Shown one piece after another: positions 10,817 to 11,367 of a stretch of DNA of 11,367 bases. Source of the DNA: Candidatus Woesearchaeota archaeon. GTDB taxonomy: Archaea > Nanobdellota > Nanobdellia > Woesearchaeales > UBA525. Made by a program: the position numbers and the translations under genes. Under the pieces are notes generated by a model. It was not told the DNA's origin, ran no database searches, and was given only the letters and a program-made list of their open reading frames with translations. The stretch lies in NCBI GenBank assembly GCA_023252315.1, contig JAJPEB010000027.1, positions 1 through 11,367 of the forward strand, in the 5' to 3' direction. How positions within the stretch are numbered: position 1 is the first letter of the stretch; the number at the start of each line of letters is the position of its first letter.

Positions 10817-11367
10817 TCACCCGAGCTTCCTGAAGCTCACGTTCTCCACGTCGTCGAGCGGCGAGCGCTTCGGCGCGCCCTCGGGACTGAGCACGAGCAG
10901 CGGCATCCCCTGGCCGCGCGCGAGCAGGAGCGCGCGCATGAGCGCCTTGTCGGACGGCTTCTTCGCGCACGCGTACACGAGGAGCGCGAGCGGCCCGTAG
11001 GGCCCCGCGACCGTGAGCGTGCAGGTGAGCTCCGCGCCGGGCTTTCCCACGTGCATCGCGGAGAGCGTGCCCTTCTCCGCTCTGGCGAACCGCTCGACGC
11101 CCTGCGCGAGCTCGTCGGCCGCGGGAGCCGCTGCCGCCGCCGCAGGCTCTGGCGCGAGTGCCTTCGCCTTGCGCGCGCGGGCGCGCTTGGGCTTCGCGGG
11201 CGTCTCTGCCTTCTCCCCGCCGAGAGAGGCCTGCACTTCCTGCGCGCGCGCAGGCGGCGCCTGCTGCGCGGGCGCGGGCGGCTGCGCCCCCTGGACAGCG
11301 GCAGGTGCCGCGGGCTGCGGAGCCAGCTGCTCTTGCGGCTGCGCTGCGCGCGCCGCATCAGGCGCGC
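10817..11367 (-). CDS. Uncharacterised protein with Pro/Ala/Gln-rich linker (5' end outside window)
   Basis: The frame is open to the right edge, so only the last 182 or so residues are seen. From the edge to about 11175 the product is low complexity: repeated P, A and Q (QPQEQLAPQPAAPAAVQGA, QPPAPAQQAPPA), then a basic patch (KPKRARARKAKA) and an alanine run. The last 100 residues form a compact domain (ADELAQGVERF, TLSAMHVG, AELTCTLTVAGPYGPLALLVYA, DKALMRALLLARGQGMPLLVLSPEG). Its alternating helices and strands end in a buried strand pair, vaguely reminiscent of small nuclease-like or Rossmann-like folds, but no catalytic motif is convincing. A GTG at 11236 could give a shorter protein but has no promoter; I take the gene as partial. 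Confidence 0.65.
   Translation of the reverse strand, partial: APDAARAAQPQEQLAPQPAAPAAVQGAQPPAPAQQAPPARAQEVQASLGGEKAETPAKPKRARARKAKALAPEPAAAAAAPAADELAQGVERFARAEKGTLSAMHVGKPGAELTCTLTVAGPYGPLALLVYACAKKPSDKALMRALLLARGQGMPLLVLSPEGAPKRSPLDDVENVSFRKLG

Noticed and set aside
9501..10970. 489-codon minus-strand open frame across the second GNAT, the 195-aa membrane protein, copy C and the edge gene
   Set aside because: Composition is almost only R, E, D, V, A and it lies antisense to two well-supported genes and crosses a structured repeat.

Overview
The window is a compact, GC-rich stretch of archaeal chromosome. Domain markers are direct: a 69-residue HMf-type histone, a short Hjc Holliday junction resolvase, an archaeal/eukaryotic-type flap endonuclease (FEN1) ending in a PCNA-binding motif, a TrmB-family regulator, a PRC-barrel protein, and TATA boxes at a fixed distance upstream of start codons. 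The many unrecognised small and membrane proteins and the tight packing suggest an uncultivated lineage, perhaps DPANN-like. That placement is inference and would need a tree of FEN1 or RNase Z.

Layout, left to right. PRC-barrel gene (-), repeat copy A, a 62-aa one-helix membrane protein (+), an unknown 154-aa gene (-), a TPR protein (-), a GNAT acetyltransferase (-), Hjc (-), a laccase-domain (YfiH-like) enzyme (-) divergent from the histone (+), RNase Z (-), repeat copy B, an overlooked 52-aa two-helix membrane protein (-), a TrmB regulator (-) divergent from a membrane-anchored unknown protein (+), FEN1 (-), two multi-pass membrane proteins (-,-), a second GNAT (+), another multi-pass membrane protein (+), repeat copy C, and the C-terminal part of a Pro/Ala/Gln-rich protein (-) cut by the right edge.

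Expression logic. Almost every gene has its own TATA box, and operons are essentially absent. In 14 of 17 genes with a visible start the TATA centre lies 25-28 bases before the start codon, so the mRNA should be leaderless. The other three (PRC-barrel, 62-aa protein, the gene divergent from TrmB) have a short leader with a Shine-Dalgarno sequence. In two places the TATA box is built on the stop codon of the upstream gene, and in a third it lies just beyond it. Several genes are followed by pyrimidine-rich tracts that probably terminate transcription.

The most notable signal is non-coding. Three intergenic elements (419-508, 5562-5759, 10682-10780), all in the same orientation, share the 5' motif CTGCCTTGG and the 3' motif CCGCAGC. 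Their ends fold into the same helix / 3-nt CTT bulge / 4-bp helix, with base changes between copies that keep the pairing. They look like a structured small RNA family or a mobile structured repeat, and I do not recognise them as any known family. FEN1, Hjc, RNase Z and the histone form a loose informational neighbourhood (DNA repair, recombination, tRNA 3' processing, chromatin), but each is separately promoted.
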